NCBI GenBank assembly: GCA_004298905.1
Contig: SCTK01000011.1
Location: forward strand, 124,001-188,000
DNA from: Burkholderiaceae bacterium
Lineage (GTDB): Bacteria; Pseudomonadota; Gammaproteobacteria; Burkholderiales; Burkholderiaceae_D
DNA length: 64,000 nucleotides
Direction of reading: 5' to 3'
Part shown: piece by piece, positions 27,349-36,659 of the stretch
How the letters are laid out: every line of letters starts with the position of its first letter
How positions within the stretch are numbered: the first letter of the stretch is position 1
Program-made: the position numbers and the translations under genes
Notes under the pieces: generated by a model
Database searches by the model: none
The model's input: only the letters and a program-made list of their open reading frames with translations
What the model was told of the DNA's origin: nothing

Positions 27349-28167
27349 ATGACCATGACCGCAGCAACCGACAAATCCGATAAGTACACCGCTGAAACCA
27401 TCACCTGGATCGATACCTGGGTGCCGGACAAACTGTTCTCCTTCCGCACCACGCGCTATCAGGGTTATCGTTTCACGCCTGGCCAGTTTGCGCGTCTGGG
27501 GGTCAAGAAACATCACCCGGAAAAGGGCGAATACATTGCCTGGCGCGCCTATTCCATCGTCTCGGCCAACTACGATGAATTCCTCGAGTTTTATTCGATC
27601 GTCGTACCCGATGGCGAATTCACCAGCGAACTGGCGCGTCTGAAGGTAGGTGATACGGTCTATGTCGAGAAGATGAATTACGGTTTTCTCACTACCGACC
27701 GTTTCGAACAGGGCAAGGATTTATGGATGCTCTCGTCCGGCACTGGATTGGCGCCTTTCATTTCCATTTTGTGGGATATGAAAACCTGGGAAGATTACGA
27801 ACGCATCATCATCGTGCACAGCGTGCGCGATGAGCAGGAACTGGCCTACCGCGACGCCATCGAAGGCTTCAAGACCCACGAATATTTTGGCGAATTCTGC
27901 CAAGGCAATCCGCAAAAACTGATTTACGTGCCGGTGGTCACACGCCAGCAGTTGCCGGGAACCCTGCATCAGCGCATCACGACCGTCATCGACAATGGCG
28001 AACTGGAAAAATTTACCGGGGTGCCGCTCGATCTGGAGCGCTCACGGATCATGATCTGCGGCAACCCGGACATGGTGGACGATATCCGTAAAATGTTAGC
28101 TGGCAAGGGTTACACCACCAGCCGCCGCGGCCAACCCGGCAATATGGCGGTTGAAAACTATTGGTAA
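27349..28167 (+). CDS. fpr: Ferredoxin-NADP reductase
   Basis: 272 residues. FAD domain with RAYSIVSANYDE (RxYS motif) and FYSIVVPDGEFTSELA; NADP domain with LSSGTGLAPFISI, VHSVRDEQELAY, MICGNPDMVDD and the C-terminal VENYW, whose terminal aromatic residue stacks on FAD in bacterial FPRs. It transfers electrons between NADPH and ferredoxin or flavodoxin. It is probably co-transcribed with fdxA. Two possible ATGs (27349, 27355) differ by two residues. Confidence 0.95.
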   Translation: MTMTAATDKSDKYTAETITWIDTWVPDKLFSFRTTRYQGYRFTPGQFARLGVKKHHPEKGEYIAWRAYSIVSANYDEFLEFYSIVVPDGEFTSELARLKVGDTVYVEKMNYGFLTTDRFEQGKDLWMLSSGTGLAPFISILWDMKTWEDYERIIIVHSVRDEQELAYRDAIEGFKTHEYFGEFCQGNPQKLIYVPVVTRQQLPGTLHQRITTVIDNGELEKFTGVPLDLERSRIMICGNPDMVDDIRKMLAGKGYTTSRRGQPGNMAVENYW

Positions 28168-28291
28168 ACGGAACACTCCTTGCTTTAAACAAGAACAGAG
28201 GGATAGAGCTCTCTATTTTCCTTACCTGCTTCCGTAAACTTAACAATTACAGTGTAAAGTGACGAGTATTGCATCGCAATAAAGGATTCCC

Positions 28292-29527
28292 ATGCTGTAC
28301 CAGTTGCATGAGTTTAACCGAGCGTTCTTGACCCCCCTGACGCGTTGGGCCGAAACCAACGCGCAGTTGCTGCGCCATCCGTACAGCCTGTTTGCCTACC
28401 TGCCTTTTTCACACCGCGCCGCAGCAGGATATGAATTGCTGTACCGGCTCGGCAAGCAATATGGGAAGCCCGAGTTCAACATTCACAATGTTGTTGTCGA
28501 TGGCACGACTGTCACCGTCAGCGAAGAAGTCGTGCTGGAAAAATCGTTCTGCCGTCTGCTGCACTTCAAGCGCCACTTCACCGCATCACAAGCAAAACGC
28601 AAACCGGATCCCGCCGTCCTCATCTTTGCCCCGCTTTCCGGCCACCACGCCACCCTGTTGCGCGACACCGTGCGCACCTTGCTGCAAGAGCATGACGTCT
28701 ATATCACCGAGTGGATCGATGCACGTCTGGTTCCGCTCTCCGAAGGCCCATTCCATTTGCATGACTACGTTCATTACTGCATTGAATTCATTCAATTGCT
28801 CGGGCCGAATCTGCATTTGATTTCCGTCTGCCAACCCACCGTTCCCGTGCTGGCGGCCGTGTCATTGATGGCCAGCAACAAGGATCCGCATTTGCCCAAG
28901 TCGATGACGATGATGGGCGGGCCGATCGATGCCCGTTGCAGCCCAACCGCCGTCAATACGCTGGCCAGCGAGAAGCCCTATTCCTGGTTTGAAAACCACG
29001 TCGTTTTCACGGTACCGCATAATTACCCCGGTTATCTGCGTCGCGTGTATCCCGGCTTTTTGCAACATACCGGTTTTGTCGCCATGAACCCGGATCGCCA
29101 TCTGCAATCGCATTGGGATTTTTATCTGCATCTGGTAGAGGGTGATGGCGAAAGCGCCGACGCGCACCGCCAGTTCTATGACGAATACAACGCTGTGCTC
29201 GACCTGCCTGCCGAGTATTATCTGGACACGATCAAGACCGTGTTTCAGGAATTCGCCTTGCCGGAAGGAACCTGGTTTGTGGGCGATCAACGTGTCGCGC
29301 CGGAAGATATCAAGAACGTCGCCTTGTTCACCATCGAAGGCGAGCTGGACGATATCTCGGGAAGCGGCCAGACTGAAGCAGCGCATGCCCTGTGCAAGAA
29401 TATTCCGAGCAAACGCAAGCAGCATTTCACCGCCCCCAAATGCGGCCATTACGGCATTTTCAGCGGCCGACGCTGGCGTGAGGTGGTCTACCCAAGAATC
29501 AAGGACTTCATTCAGAAACACGAGTAA
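28292..29527 (+). CDS. phaZ: Intracellular polyhydroxyalkanoate depolymerase PhaZ
   Basis: 411 residues of the intracellular PHB depolymerase family with an alpha/beta-hydrolase core. The nucleophile region reads ISVCQPTVPVLAAVSLM, with Cys in place of the usual lipase-box Ser, as in Ralstonia PhaZ1-type enzymes. A catalytic Asp is likely in TIEGELDDISGSG and a His in PKCGHYGIFSG. It degrades stored PHB granules in the cytoplasm; no signal peptide is seen. An AAAGGA ribosome site lies before the ATG. The presence of this gene implies a PHA-storing organism. It stands alone; no phaC or phaP lies nearby. Confidence 0.94.
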   Translation: MLYQLHEFNRAFLTPLTRWAETNAQLLRHPYSLFAYLPFSHRAAAGYELLYRLGKQYGKPEFNIHNVVVDGTTVTVSEEVVLEKSFCRLLHFKRHFTASQAKRKPDPAVLIFAPLSGHHATLLRDTVRTLLQEHDVYITEWIDARLVPLSEGPFHLHDYVHYCIEFIQLLGPNLHLISVCQPTVPVLAAVSLMASNKDPHLPKSMTMMGGPIDARCSPTAVNTLASEKPYSWFENHVVFTVPHNYPGYLRRVYPGFLQHTGFVAMNPDRHLQSHWDFYLHLVEGDGESADAHRQFYDEYNAVLDLPAEYYLDTIKTVFQEFALPEGTWFVGDQRVAPEDIKNVALFTIEGELDDISGSGQTEAAHALCKNIPSKRKQHFTAPKCGHYGIFSGRRWREVVYPRIKDFIQKHE

Positions 29528-29673
29528 AGACACGCTTAAAATACACGAGTTGTACCAAGAGCAGCCGCGCGTGAACATCAAAAATAAAAGCGAATAATGA
29601 AATGACCGCGCGGCACAATTTCTTTCGACATGACTAAATCAGCATTACCCTAACCAAAGTAACCACGGCACCC

Positions 29674-30624
29674 ATGCTGCAGATTCTGATTGTTGACGAT
29701 TCCCCAACGTCGCGCGTTGCGCTGACGAAAAGCATTGAACGCATGGGCCATCGTCCGATTGTCGCCGAGGGCGGTATGCAGGCGATTGAACTCTACCGTA
29801 AGGAAAGCCCAGGGTTGGTCTTGCTCGATGTCATGATGCCCGACATCGATGGCTACACCGTGGCACGCAAGATACGTGCACTGCAGGTCGATGAATGGGT
29901 CCCGATCATTTTCCTGTCCGCCAAGGATGACGATCAGGATCTGGAACGCGGCATCGAAGCCGGCGGCGATGATTATCTCGTCAAGCCGGTCAGCCACATC
30001 GTGCTCAGCGCGAAGATCCGCGCCATGCAACGCATCGACGACATGCGCCAGAAACTGCTGTATCTCTCGCGCCAACTCGCCGTGGCCAACCGCGAACTGG
30101 AAAGAATTTCCCACCAGGACGGCCTCACGGGTCTGGCCAATCGGCGCTATTTTGATTTTTATCTGAGCCAGGAATTGATGCGCGCCAAACGTTCCAACAC
30201 CGTGTTATCGGTGATGATGTGCGATGTCGATGCCTTCAAGCCCTACAACGATAACTACGGCCATCTCGCGGGTGACGAAACCCTGCGCAAGGTTGCCAAG
30301 GCGCTCACTGGAATCTGCAAACGCCCGGGTGACTTGGTGGCCCGCTACGGTGGCGAAGAGTTTGCCTTCGTCATGCCCGACACGCCGGCCGAAGGTGCCG
30401 AACAACTGGCGCTCAATATTCTGCGCGCGGTTTCCGACTTGAAGATTCCGCATGCCTTCTCTGCAGTGGCGCCCTACGTCACCATTAGCGTCGGTTACAT
30501 CGCCTGCAATCCGGCACAGGACATCACCACGGATGCGCTGTTGCTGCAGGCGGATGAAGCCCTCTATCAGGCCAAGCAGATGGGCCGCAACAGCGCCTTC
30601 GCCTTCGCTGAGACAAAACGATAA
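29674..30624 (+). CDS. Receiver-GGDEF diguanylate cyclase, WspR/PleD-like layout
   Basis: 316 residues. Receiver domain (LIVDDSPTSRVAL, phospho-Asp in LVLLDVMMPDIDG, KPVSH loop), a short helical linker (MRQKLLYLSRQLAVANRELERIS), then a GGDEF domain from about residue 150 (QDGLTGLANRRYF). The signature is intact (RYGGEEF), and RPGD five residues before it gives the inhibitory RxxD site. Phosphorylation is expected to drive dimer formation and c-di-GMP synthesis. No histidine kinase is adjacent. Confidence 0.93.
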   Translation: MLQILIVDDSPTSRVALTKSIERMGHRPIVAEGGMQAIELYRKESPGLVLLDVMMPDIDGYTVARKIRALQVDEWVPIIFLSAKDDDQDLERGIEAGGDDYLVKPVSHIVLSAKIRAMQRIDDMRQKLLYLSRQLAVANRELERISHQDGLTGLANRRYFDFYLSQELMRAKRSNTVLSVMMCDVDAFKPYNDNYGHLAGDETLRKVAKALTGICKRPGDLVARYGGEEFAFVMPDTPAEGAEQLALNILRAVSDLKIPHAFSAVAPYVTISVGYIACNPAQDITTDALLLQADEALYQAKQMGRNSAFAFAETKR

Positions 30625-30701
30625 CGGCGAGCCTTGGCGGCGAAAACTAACGGCGCGGCCCGCTGCTCTATACTCGGCTTTTTTCCAGCATCATCGGAAC
30701 C

Positions 30702-31376
30702 ATGTCCGCCACTCCCGCGCTGATCGACCGCATCGACGCCCTGCTGCCGCAAACGCAATGCACGAAATGTGGCTACGCCGGCTGCCGTCCCTACGCAGAA
30801 GCGCTCGCCGATGGCCGCGCCGAAATCAATCAATGTCCGCCCGGCGGCGCAGCAGGCATTGCCGCGCTGGCGCAGCTCCTTGAACGCGCGCCCCTGCCGC
30901 TGAATCCGCAACATGGTCAGGAAGCCCCGCGCCGCTTCGCTCGCATCATTGAAGCACGCTGTATCGGTTGCACGCTGTGCATCCAGGCGTGTCCGGTCGA
31001 TGCCATTATCGGCGCGCCCAAACAAATGCATGTCGTGCTCGAAGATCTGTGCACCGGCTGCGATTTGTGTGTGCCGCCCTGCCCGGTCGATTGCATCGAC
31101 ATGATCGCGCCGCAAGCACCACTCCCCGATTGGACGCGTACTGATGCCGACGCTGCGCGTCTCCGTTATCAAGCGCGGCAAAAACGGCAGCAACGCGAAG
31201 CCATCGAACAGCAAGCGCGGCTGGCAGAAAAAGCGGCGCAGAAACTGGCCGGGCTGGAACAGGAGATCGCCACGCAAGTTGCGCCAGATGCGGCACTGAA
31301 TCTCGCCCTCAAGCGCAAGCGCGCCATCGTGCAAGCTGCGATAGCACGCGCCCAGCAACGCCAGGGGATGAAATGA
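30702..31376 (+). CDS. RnfB/RsxB-like polyferredoxin
   Basis: 224 residues. An N-terminal Fe-S domain with [17 protein letters not shown] and a distal Cys (INQCPPGG) matches the RnfB four-Cys cluster. Two [4Fe-4S] motifs follow: [15 protein letters not shown] and [15 protein letters not shown]. The last 80 residues are charged and helical. RnfB normally begins with a membrane helix and works with RnfA, C, D, G and E; here the helix is missing and no other rnf genes lie in the window. A stand-alone electron carrier, perhaps supplying the adjacent [4Fe-4S] enzyme Nth or another partner, is possible (inference). It overlaps nth by four bases. Confidence 0.88.
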   Translation: MSATPALIDRIDALLPQTQCTKCGYAGCRPYAEALADGRAEINQCPPGGAAGIAALAQLLERAPLPLNPQHGQEAPRRFARIIEARCIGCTLCIQACPVDAIIGAPKQMHVVLEDLCTGCDLCVPPCPVDCIDMIAPQAPLPDWTRTDADAARLRYQARQKRQQREAIEQQARLAEKAAQKLAGLEQEIATQVAPDAALNLALKRKRAIVQAAIARAQQRQGMK

Positions 31377-32020
31377 AACCCGCCCAACGTCAGCAGCTAT
31401 TCGAGCGTTTGCGCGCGCAAAACCCCAAGCCCACCACCGAGCTTCAATACACCACACCGTTTGAATTGCTGGTCGCCGTGGTACTGTCGGCGCAGGCCAC
31501 CGACAAAGGCGTCAACCTCGCCACGCGCAAACTATTTCCCGTCGCCAATACACCGGAAAGAATTCTGCAGTTGGGTGAAGAAGGTCTGCGTGAATACATT
31601 CAAACCATCGGCCTGTTCCGATCCAAGGCAAAACACTTGATCCAAACCTGCCGCATCTTGATCGAGCAGCATGGCAGCACCGTGCCTGCTGATCGCGCTG
31701 CGCTGGAAGCCTTACCCGGCGTCGGTCGCAAAACGGCCAACGTGATTCTCAACACCGCCTTTGGCCAACCGACCATTGCAGTCGACACGCATATCTTTCG
31801 TGTCGCCAACCGCACCGGACTGGCCCCCGGGAAGACGGTGCTGGCGGTGGAAAACAAATTGCTCAAGGTCGTGCCGGAAGAATTCCGCCACGATGCCCAT
31901 CATTGGCTGATTCTGCACGGCCGCTATATTTGCAAGGCGCGCAAACCGGAATGCTGGAACTGTGTCATTGCCGATTTGTGCCGCTATCATCCCAAAACTC
32001 CGGCTCCAGAAAACCGTTGA
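31373..32020 (+). CDS. nth: Endonuclease III
   Basis: 215 residues, normal length. HhH-GPD glycosylase with the catalytic Lys region [14 protein letters not shown], the catalytic Asp in [12 protein letters not shown], and a C-terminal [4Fe-4S] loop [17 protein letters not shown] (Cys x6 Cys x2 Cys x5 Cys). It removes oxidised pyrimidines and nicks abasic sites in base excision repair. The start overlaps the rnfB-like stop, and the stop overlaps the next start by one base (TGATG), so a four-gene transcript is likely. Confidence 0.96.
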   Translation: MKPAQRQQLFERLRAQNPKPTTELQYTTPFELLVAVVLSAQATDKGVNLATRKLFPVANTPERILQLGEEGLREYIQTIGLFRSKAKHLIQTCRILIEQHGSTVPADRAALEALPGVGRKTANVILNTAFGQPTIAVDTHIFRVANRTGLAPGKTVLAVENKLLKVVPEEFRHDAHHWLILHGRYICKARKPECWNCVIADLCRYHPKTPAPENR

Positions 32021-32832
32021 TGAAAATCGGTACCGCACTGATCCGTCACTCCCAGGCCAGCGCCGTTCTGGTTGAAGCAGCGCTCCTGACAGCGCTGCAT
32101 AATGCGCAGATCGACCCACGGCAGGATGCCGTCAGCGGCGTCTTGCTGTTTCTCAGCGAAGCTTTTGCACCACTCATACCGGCCGCATTGCAGACGGCAA
32201 TGCACACCACCTCTTCTACCAATATCAGTGGCGCGCTGTGTGCAGGTCTGCTCAATGAACATGGCTGGGTGATGGACAGTCCGGCCGCAGCCGCGATGGT
32301 CTTCAGTGGTGCCCATATGCACCTAGCCAAACCAGACGATGCGCACTGTCTGATGTTGGTAGGTGCCCCACATGCCCTGAACACTCACTGGCTGAATCAG
32401 GGCAGCCAGTTACGCTTTGGCAGTCTCACCAACGATGTGCAATTCTGGCACGCCGGCCGTCAACGTGCTGCTAGCGATGCACCGCTGGCGCTGGCTTTCG
32501 ATCCGTTCGAACTGTGCGGCTTTGACAACACCGTCCCTATGCCAGAGCAACTCGATGGCCCACCTCGCTTCGGATTTCTATTTCCAAAAATCGATATGGT
32601 GCTGTCGGATGTACACGCCCTCGACCGGCAATTGTCACAGTTGCGCAACAGCTATCCTGGCCTGCCATTGCTCGGTCTGTTTGACCCCGGTGCTGCGGGT
32701 CATGTGCTACCCTTTCCCAATCAGTCAGGCAGCCCACAAGACAGTGCGCAAATAAGGCACCACATTTCAGCGGATCACAATCTCCTGGTATTCGCCCATC
32801 TCCGTACCGATCGACGAGCGCATCATGTTTAA
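32020..32832 (+). CDS. FIST-domain protein
   Basis: 270 residues. SGVLLFLSEAF, ISGALCAGLLNEHGWVMDSPAAAAMVF and the C-terminal GLPLLGLFDPGAAGHV fit the FIST sensory domain, a small-molecule-binding fold seen in signalling proteins. Only the FIST part is present, with no kinase, cyclase or membrane segment, and the second half (FIST-C-like) is short. Ligand and partner are unknown. The ATG at 32020 shares a base with the nth stop; an in-frame sequence from 31903 lies inside nth and is rejected. Confidence 0.7.
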   Translation: MKIGTALIRHSQASAVLVEAALLTALHNAQIDPRQDAVSGVLLFLSEAFAPLIPAALQTAMHTTSSTNISGALCAGLLNEHGWVMDSPAAAAMVFSGAHMHLAKPDDAHCLMLVGAPHALNTHWLNQGSQLRFGSLTNDVQFWHAGRQRAASDAPLALAFDPFELCGFDNTVPMPEQLDGPPRFGFLFPKIDMVLSDVHALDRQLSQLRNSYPGLPLLGLFDPGAAGHVLPFPNQSGSPQDSAQIRHHISADHNLLVFAHLRTDRRAHHV

Positions 32833-33250
32833 TCCCTCGCGCGCCCAGGTGCGGCAGTTTTTTTGCGACACCTGGCGCAAGCACCAGAGCAAGACCCTCA
32901 TCAGCCCGCAGGAATCCATCGCGCTGCGCTGGATGCTGGAGCATCCTGAGTATCAATCCGATTTGGAAGATCCCGATGCGCAAGAGCGTGATTTCTCACC
33001 CGAGGCGGGACGCACCAACCCCTTCCTGCATCTGTCCATGCATCTGGCGATTGAAGAACAACTCGCCATCGACCAACCACCGGGTATACGCACATTGTAC
33101 GAACAATTGCGCGCGCATTGTGAAACCCCGCATCACGCCGCGCATATCGTCATGGAGTGTCTGGGGGCCGTGTTATGGCAGGCGCAACGCGATGGCACTG
33201 CGCCCGATAACGAAGCTTATCTGGAGTGCTTGCGGCGGCAACTCAAATAG
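32825..33250 (+). CDS. DUF1841 family protein
   Basis: 141 residues. NPSRAQVRQFFCDTWRKHQ at the start and NPFLHLSMHLAIEEQLAIDQPPGIR in the middle are the DUF1841 signatures; HAAHIVMECLG follows. This small soluble family is common in beta- and gammaproteobacteria and has no known function. The start overlaps the FIST gene by eight bases. It is the last gene of the rnfB-nth group, followed by a terminator. Confidence 0.9.
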   Translation: MFNPSRAQVRQFFCDTWRKHQSKTLISPQESIALRWMLEHPEYQSDLEDPDAQERDFSPEAGRTNPFLHLSMHLAIEEQLAIDQPPGIRTLYEQLRAHCETPHHAAHIVMECLGAVLWQAQRDGTAPDNEAYLECLRRQLK

Positions 33251-33261
33251 AAAAACGCCAA

Positions 33262-33289
33262 AAAAAAGCCGCGCAATGCGCGGCTTTTT
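33262..33289. terminator. Bidirectional terminator
   Basis: AAAAGCCGCGC, loop AAT, GCGCGGCTTTT between the convergent DUF1841 and cytochrome c genes. A-rich and T-rich flanks allow use from both sides. Confidence 0.93.
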
Positions 33290-33305
33290 ATCAGCAAGCT
33301 TTCGT

Positions 33306-33635
33306 TTATTTTTTCAGCACCAAACCATCCGGTTGCGCAGCAAAGTAGGCTGCAACATTCTGCATATCCTGCTTCGACAAATTGGCAGCCATCGGCGCCA
33401 TCACGCCATTCTTGCGCGCGCCCGATTTGTAATCGTTCAGCGCTTTCAGCAAATAATCTTCATGCTGACCCGCGAGGCGAGGCGCGCCGGGAATCGCAGG
33501 CTTGTTGCCTTGGGCGCCATGACAGGCGGCACACGTCGCTTCGGCAATTTTCTGTCCTGCACCCACATCCGCGGCGATGGCGGGCAGAGCCAGGGTCAAG
33601 GCAAATACGGTGCCGATCAATTTCAAGGTTTTCAT
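33306..33635 (-). CDS. Small class I cytochrome c, cytochrome c553/c4-like
   Basis: 109 residues with a signal peptide (MKTLKLIGTVFALTLALPAIA) and one heme motif CAACH. The distal Met is probably in NGVMAPMAANLS. The sequence ANLSKQDMQNVAAYFAAQ is the usual C-terminal helix. It is a periplasmic electron carrier. The second cytochrome c lies 15 bases upstream on the same strand, and the two resemble each other in spacing, suggesting an old duplication or two halves of a c4-like pair split into two genes. Confidence 0.93.
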   Translation of the reverse strand: MKTLKLIGTVFALTLALPAIAADVGAGQKIAEATCAACHGAQGNKPAIPGAPRLAGQHEDYLLKALNDYKSGARKNGVMAPMAANLSKQDMQNVAAYFAAQPDGLVLKK

Positions 33636-33650
33636 TGTCCGGTCTCCGCC

Positions 33651-33998
33651 TTAATGTGTTGAACCGCTGGCGCTGTAATACGCGGCCAGATCTGCCATGT
33701 CCTGCTCGGACAAACTTTCGGCAATCGCCTTCATCGTCGGATGATTGCGCTCACCTTTTTTGTAGGCCTGCAATGCATTGACGATGTAATCAGCGCGTTG
33801 ACCGCCCAGCTTGGGCACGCTGTACACGGCCGGGAAACTGGCCTTGTAACCCGGAATGCCGTGGCAACCGATACACATGGAATTTTTGGCCGTGGCACGC
33901 GCGGCGTCGCCTTCGACGGCCTGCGCCGAGGCAGCGCACAGGGCCAAGCCCAACGCCATCGCCCCAATCCGCAGCGATTTGATCAGTAAGTTTGTCAT
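33651..33998 (-). CDS. Small class I cytochrome c
   Basis: 115 residues. Signal peptide (LRIGAMALGLALCAASAQA), heme motif CIGCH, VPKLGGQRADYIVNALQAYKKGERNHPTMKAIAESLSEQDMADLAAYY, with a likely Met axial ligand in HPTMKAIA. It is a periplasmic electron carrier, first of a two-gene cytochrome operon. The FdhF-like oxidoreductase gene upstream on the same strand is 99 bases away and could share electron flow, but that is not shown by sequence. Confidence 0.92.
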   Translation of the reverse strand: MTNLLIKSLRIGAMALGLALCAASAQAVEGDAARATAKNSMCIGCHGIPGYKASFPAVYSVPKLGGQRADYIVNALQAYKKGERNHPTMKAIAESLSEQDMADLAAYYSASGSTH

Positions 33999-34097
33999 AG
34001 GAAAATGTTCGTGAAAAAGAAGAATTAACGGCGTGAAATTCTAAAACCTGCAAATTTTAACGGAAAGCGGCAGGGCGCGTCCAACTCACCCTACTGG

Positions 34098-36365
34098 TCA
34101 TACCGCGCGCGCCGCCAGCTTGATCACACGCGGCAGCGGCGCCGCCGGCGCAATCGTCACCCAGACCTGTTTGAAGGCTGGCGTACGCGATGCGGGGTCA
34201 AGACTGCGAGGAATCAAGACATTGGCTTCGGGGTAGTACATAGCGGCGTTGCCAGGACGGATGTCGAATTCGCGCACGCGAATATTGCGCAAAGTGCCGG
34301 TCGCCGTGCTGACGTTGACCTGCTGATCGATGTCCAAACCCAGGCGCATGCGATCGTCGCGATGCATCAGAATGACATCGCGCCGTTCCTGCCCCCGATA
34401 GAGATCTTCATCCTCATACACCACCGTGTTGAACTGCCCTTCGGAACGGATGGTCATCATGCACAACTGGTTCGCTACTGAGGCACGCGCGGGTGGCAGC
34501 ATCACGGCATGAAAACGCGCCTTGCCACTGGGCGTGGGGAAGCGCGGCGTGTGAAACACACGGCCGGCCACCGTGAACTCTCCCTGCGTGCTATCCATCG
34601 ATTTCATATCCGCATAACCGGGCACCACTGCGGCTATCAATTGACGAATCTCTGCATGATCGGCCAGCTTGTGCCAATCAAGTCCGGCTGTAGAAGACAA
34701 GATACATTGCGCCAGCGTAGCAATGATTTCCACTTCCGAACGCGGCCCGTCCAAACGGCGCGGTCCACCTGTACTCAAACGCACACGATTGAACATCGAT
34801 TCCTGCGTCGTCGCTTGCGCTTCTTCGTCGCGCGCCAGCACCGGCAGGATCAGCGTTTCGCGGCCGCGCCCCCAGGTGTGGCCGGTGTTAAGCGTGGTGT
34901 TCAGATACAGCATCAAATCGACTTGACTCAACGCTTGCGCAGAAAAATCGCGATCCGGGTTGGAGCCGAACAGGTTGCCGCCCAGACACCAGCCAAAACG
35001 CATGCGGCCCTCAGCCGCGCGTTGCATGCAGCCCATGGTATCCAAGCCCTGCATCTGCGGCAGGGCGATGCCTGTACGGGCTTGCAATCGCTCCAGCATG
35101 GCGGGCTTGAGTTCGGGCACGACGCCGACCGACCCCATGCCCTGAATATTGCTGTGACCGCGCAAGGGCATCAGCCCCGCGCCGGGCTTGCCAATCATGC
35201 CGCGCATCAGTGCCAGATTGGTGAGCGCAAGCAGATTGTCCACGCCGTGCGCATGGTGCGTCATACCCATCGCCCAGCAAAACACAGCGCGCTCCGACTG
35301 CATATAAATCTCGGTCACCTGTTGCATCTGCGCGCGCGTCACCCCGGACGCATGTTCAAGATCGGACCACGCCATGCTTTCAAGCTGCGTACGCAAGACC
35401 GGCCAATCTTCGCAAGCGGCGGCGATGAAGTCCGCATCCACCGCGCCACGCTCCAGCAGCATCTTGGCCACACCATGGAAAAAGGCAATGTCGCCGCCGA
35501 TATGCGGCTGGACGTAGAGATCGGCCACCTTGCTGCCGAACAACATGCTGCGCACATCCGACGGCACGCGAAAATCGACCAGACCCAATTCCTTCAGCGG
35601 ATTGACGACAATCACCTTGCCGCCCTTGCGCTTCATGTGCAGGATTGTGTGCAACAACCGTGGATGATTGGACGCCGGATTGGCGCCAACGATGAACAGC
35701 AGATCGCTCTGCTCAACATCCGCCAGCGTCAACGTCGCCGTACCGGAACCCACCGCACGGCCCAGCGCCACGCCAGACGCCTGATGGCAATAGTAGGAAC
35801 AGTTGTTGACGTGATTGCTGCCATAGCAGCGCGCCAGCAACTGCAAGAGAAAACCGGCTTCATTGGAAGAACGGCCGCTGAAGTAGAAGAAGCTTTCATC
35901 CGGTGGCGTCGCCTGCAATTTGGCCGCCACCTTTTCGAGCGCCTCATCCCAGGAAATCGTGCGGTAGTGGGTATCGTCGGGGCCCGCATAAACCGGTTGC
36001 GCCAGCCGCCCCATCGCTTCCAGTTCGCGCGAGGAAAACGCCTTCAGCGCGTCGAGTGAATACTGCGCAAAAAATTCCGGCTGAATCGCGCCCTGCATAT
36101 CGGCCGCCATCGCCTGAATCGATTTTTTGCACACCGACGGAAAGCGGCCGATTTCGTTCACCATCCCGCCGCTCTGCCCGCCCATGCCCAGGCCGCAAGT
36201 CTTGCACACATTCGGCCGCCGCAAGGCTTGCCACATCTTGAACAAGCCGCCCGCCTGACGCGCTTTTTTCAAACTGTAGGCAATGGCCGACCAGCCACCG
36301 GCAGATTTTTTCATTGCGCCATCCTCGTCAACATCAAGGTCGATCCAATCCTTGCCATATGTCAT
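34098..36365 (-). CDS. FdhF/YdeP-family molybdopterin oxidoreductase
   Basis: 755 residues. The N-terminal cluster region is CKTCGLGMGG with a third Cys (PSVCKKS), weaker than the four-Cys pattern of true formate dehydrogenases. The active-site stretch NNCSYYCHQASGVALG aligns with the SeCys site of FdhF and has Cys there. Molybdopterin-binding segments (FIVGANPASNHPRLL, VVNPLKELGLVDFRVPSD, GLMPLRGHSNIQGMGS, EGQFNTVVYEDEDLYRG) follow. No Tat signal is seen, so it is probably cytoplasmic. The YdeP branch is linked to acid resistance in E. coli; substrate here is unknown. No FdhD or accessory subunit is adjacent. Confidence 0.85.
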   Translation of the reverse strand: MTYGKDWIDLDVDEDGAMKKSAGGWSAIAYSLKKARQAGGLFKMWQALRRPNVCKTCGLGMGGQSGGMVNEIGRFPSVCKKSIQAMAADMQGAIQPEFFAQYSLDALKAFSSRELEAMGRLAQPVYAGPDDTHYRTISWDEALEKVAAKLQATPPDESFFYFSGRSSNEAGFLLQLLARCYGSNHVNNCSYYCHQASGVALGRAVGSGTATLTLADVEQSDLLFIVGANPASNHPRLLHTILHMKRKGGKVIVVNPLKELGLVDFRVPSDVRSMLFGSKVADLYVQPHIGGDIAFFHGVAKMLLERGAVDADFIAAACEDWPVLRTQLESMAWSDLEHASGVTRAQMQQVTEIYMQSERAVFCWAMGMTHHAHGVDNLLALTNLALMRGMIGKPGAGLMPLRGHSNIQGMGSVGVVPELKPAMLERLQARTGIALPQMQGLDTMGCMQRAAEGRMRFGWCLGGNLFGSNPDRDFSAQALSQVDLMLYLNTTLNTGHTWGRGRETLILPVLARDEEAQATTQESMFNRVRLSTGGPRRLDGPRSEVEIIATLAQCILSSTAGLDWHKLADHAEIRQLIAAVVPGYADMKSMDSTQGEFTVAGRVFHTPRFPTPSGKARFHAVMLPPARASVANQLCMMTIRSEGQFNTVVYEDEDLYRGQERRDVILMHRDDRMRLGLDIDQQVNVSTATGTLRNIRVREFDIRPGNAAMYYPEANVLIPRSLDPASRTPAFKQVWVTIAPAAPLPRVIKLAARAV

Positions 36366-36445
36366 CTATCAAAGAGACAGGCATGGAGTCTAACTTCCAG
36401 CTTGGAACAAGGGCAAGACTTCTCTGAAACAGCGCGTCAAAAAAG

Positions 36446-36476
36446 AAAAACCTGCCGTGCTTACGGCAGGTTTTTT
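36446..36476 (-). terminator. Terminator after tRNA-Pro
   Basis: AAAAACCTGCCGT, short GCTT loop, ACGGCAGGTTTTT, about 40 bases beyond the tRNA-Pro 3' end. It ends the long thrS-to-tRNA transcript group and can also work from the plus side. Confidence 0.9.
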
Positions 36477-36516
36477 TGGAGTCGATGCGAATTCAGTGTG
36501 AAGTCGCATGAATATT

Positions 36517-36594
<78 letters not shown>

Positions 36595-36659
36595 CGAAGC
36601 GGCGGATTATAGCAGAACACGTCGCATGGATTTCTGCGCTGCCATGCGCAATTTTTGCA

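Noticed and set aside
34509-36059. 516-residue open frame on plus, opposite the FdhF-like gene
   Set aside because: Its translation is His/Arg/Gln-rich with no family motif, and it mirrors the codon pattern of the molybdoenzyme on the other strand.
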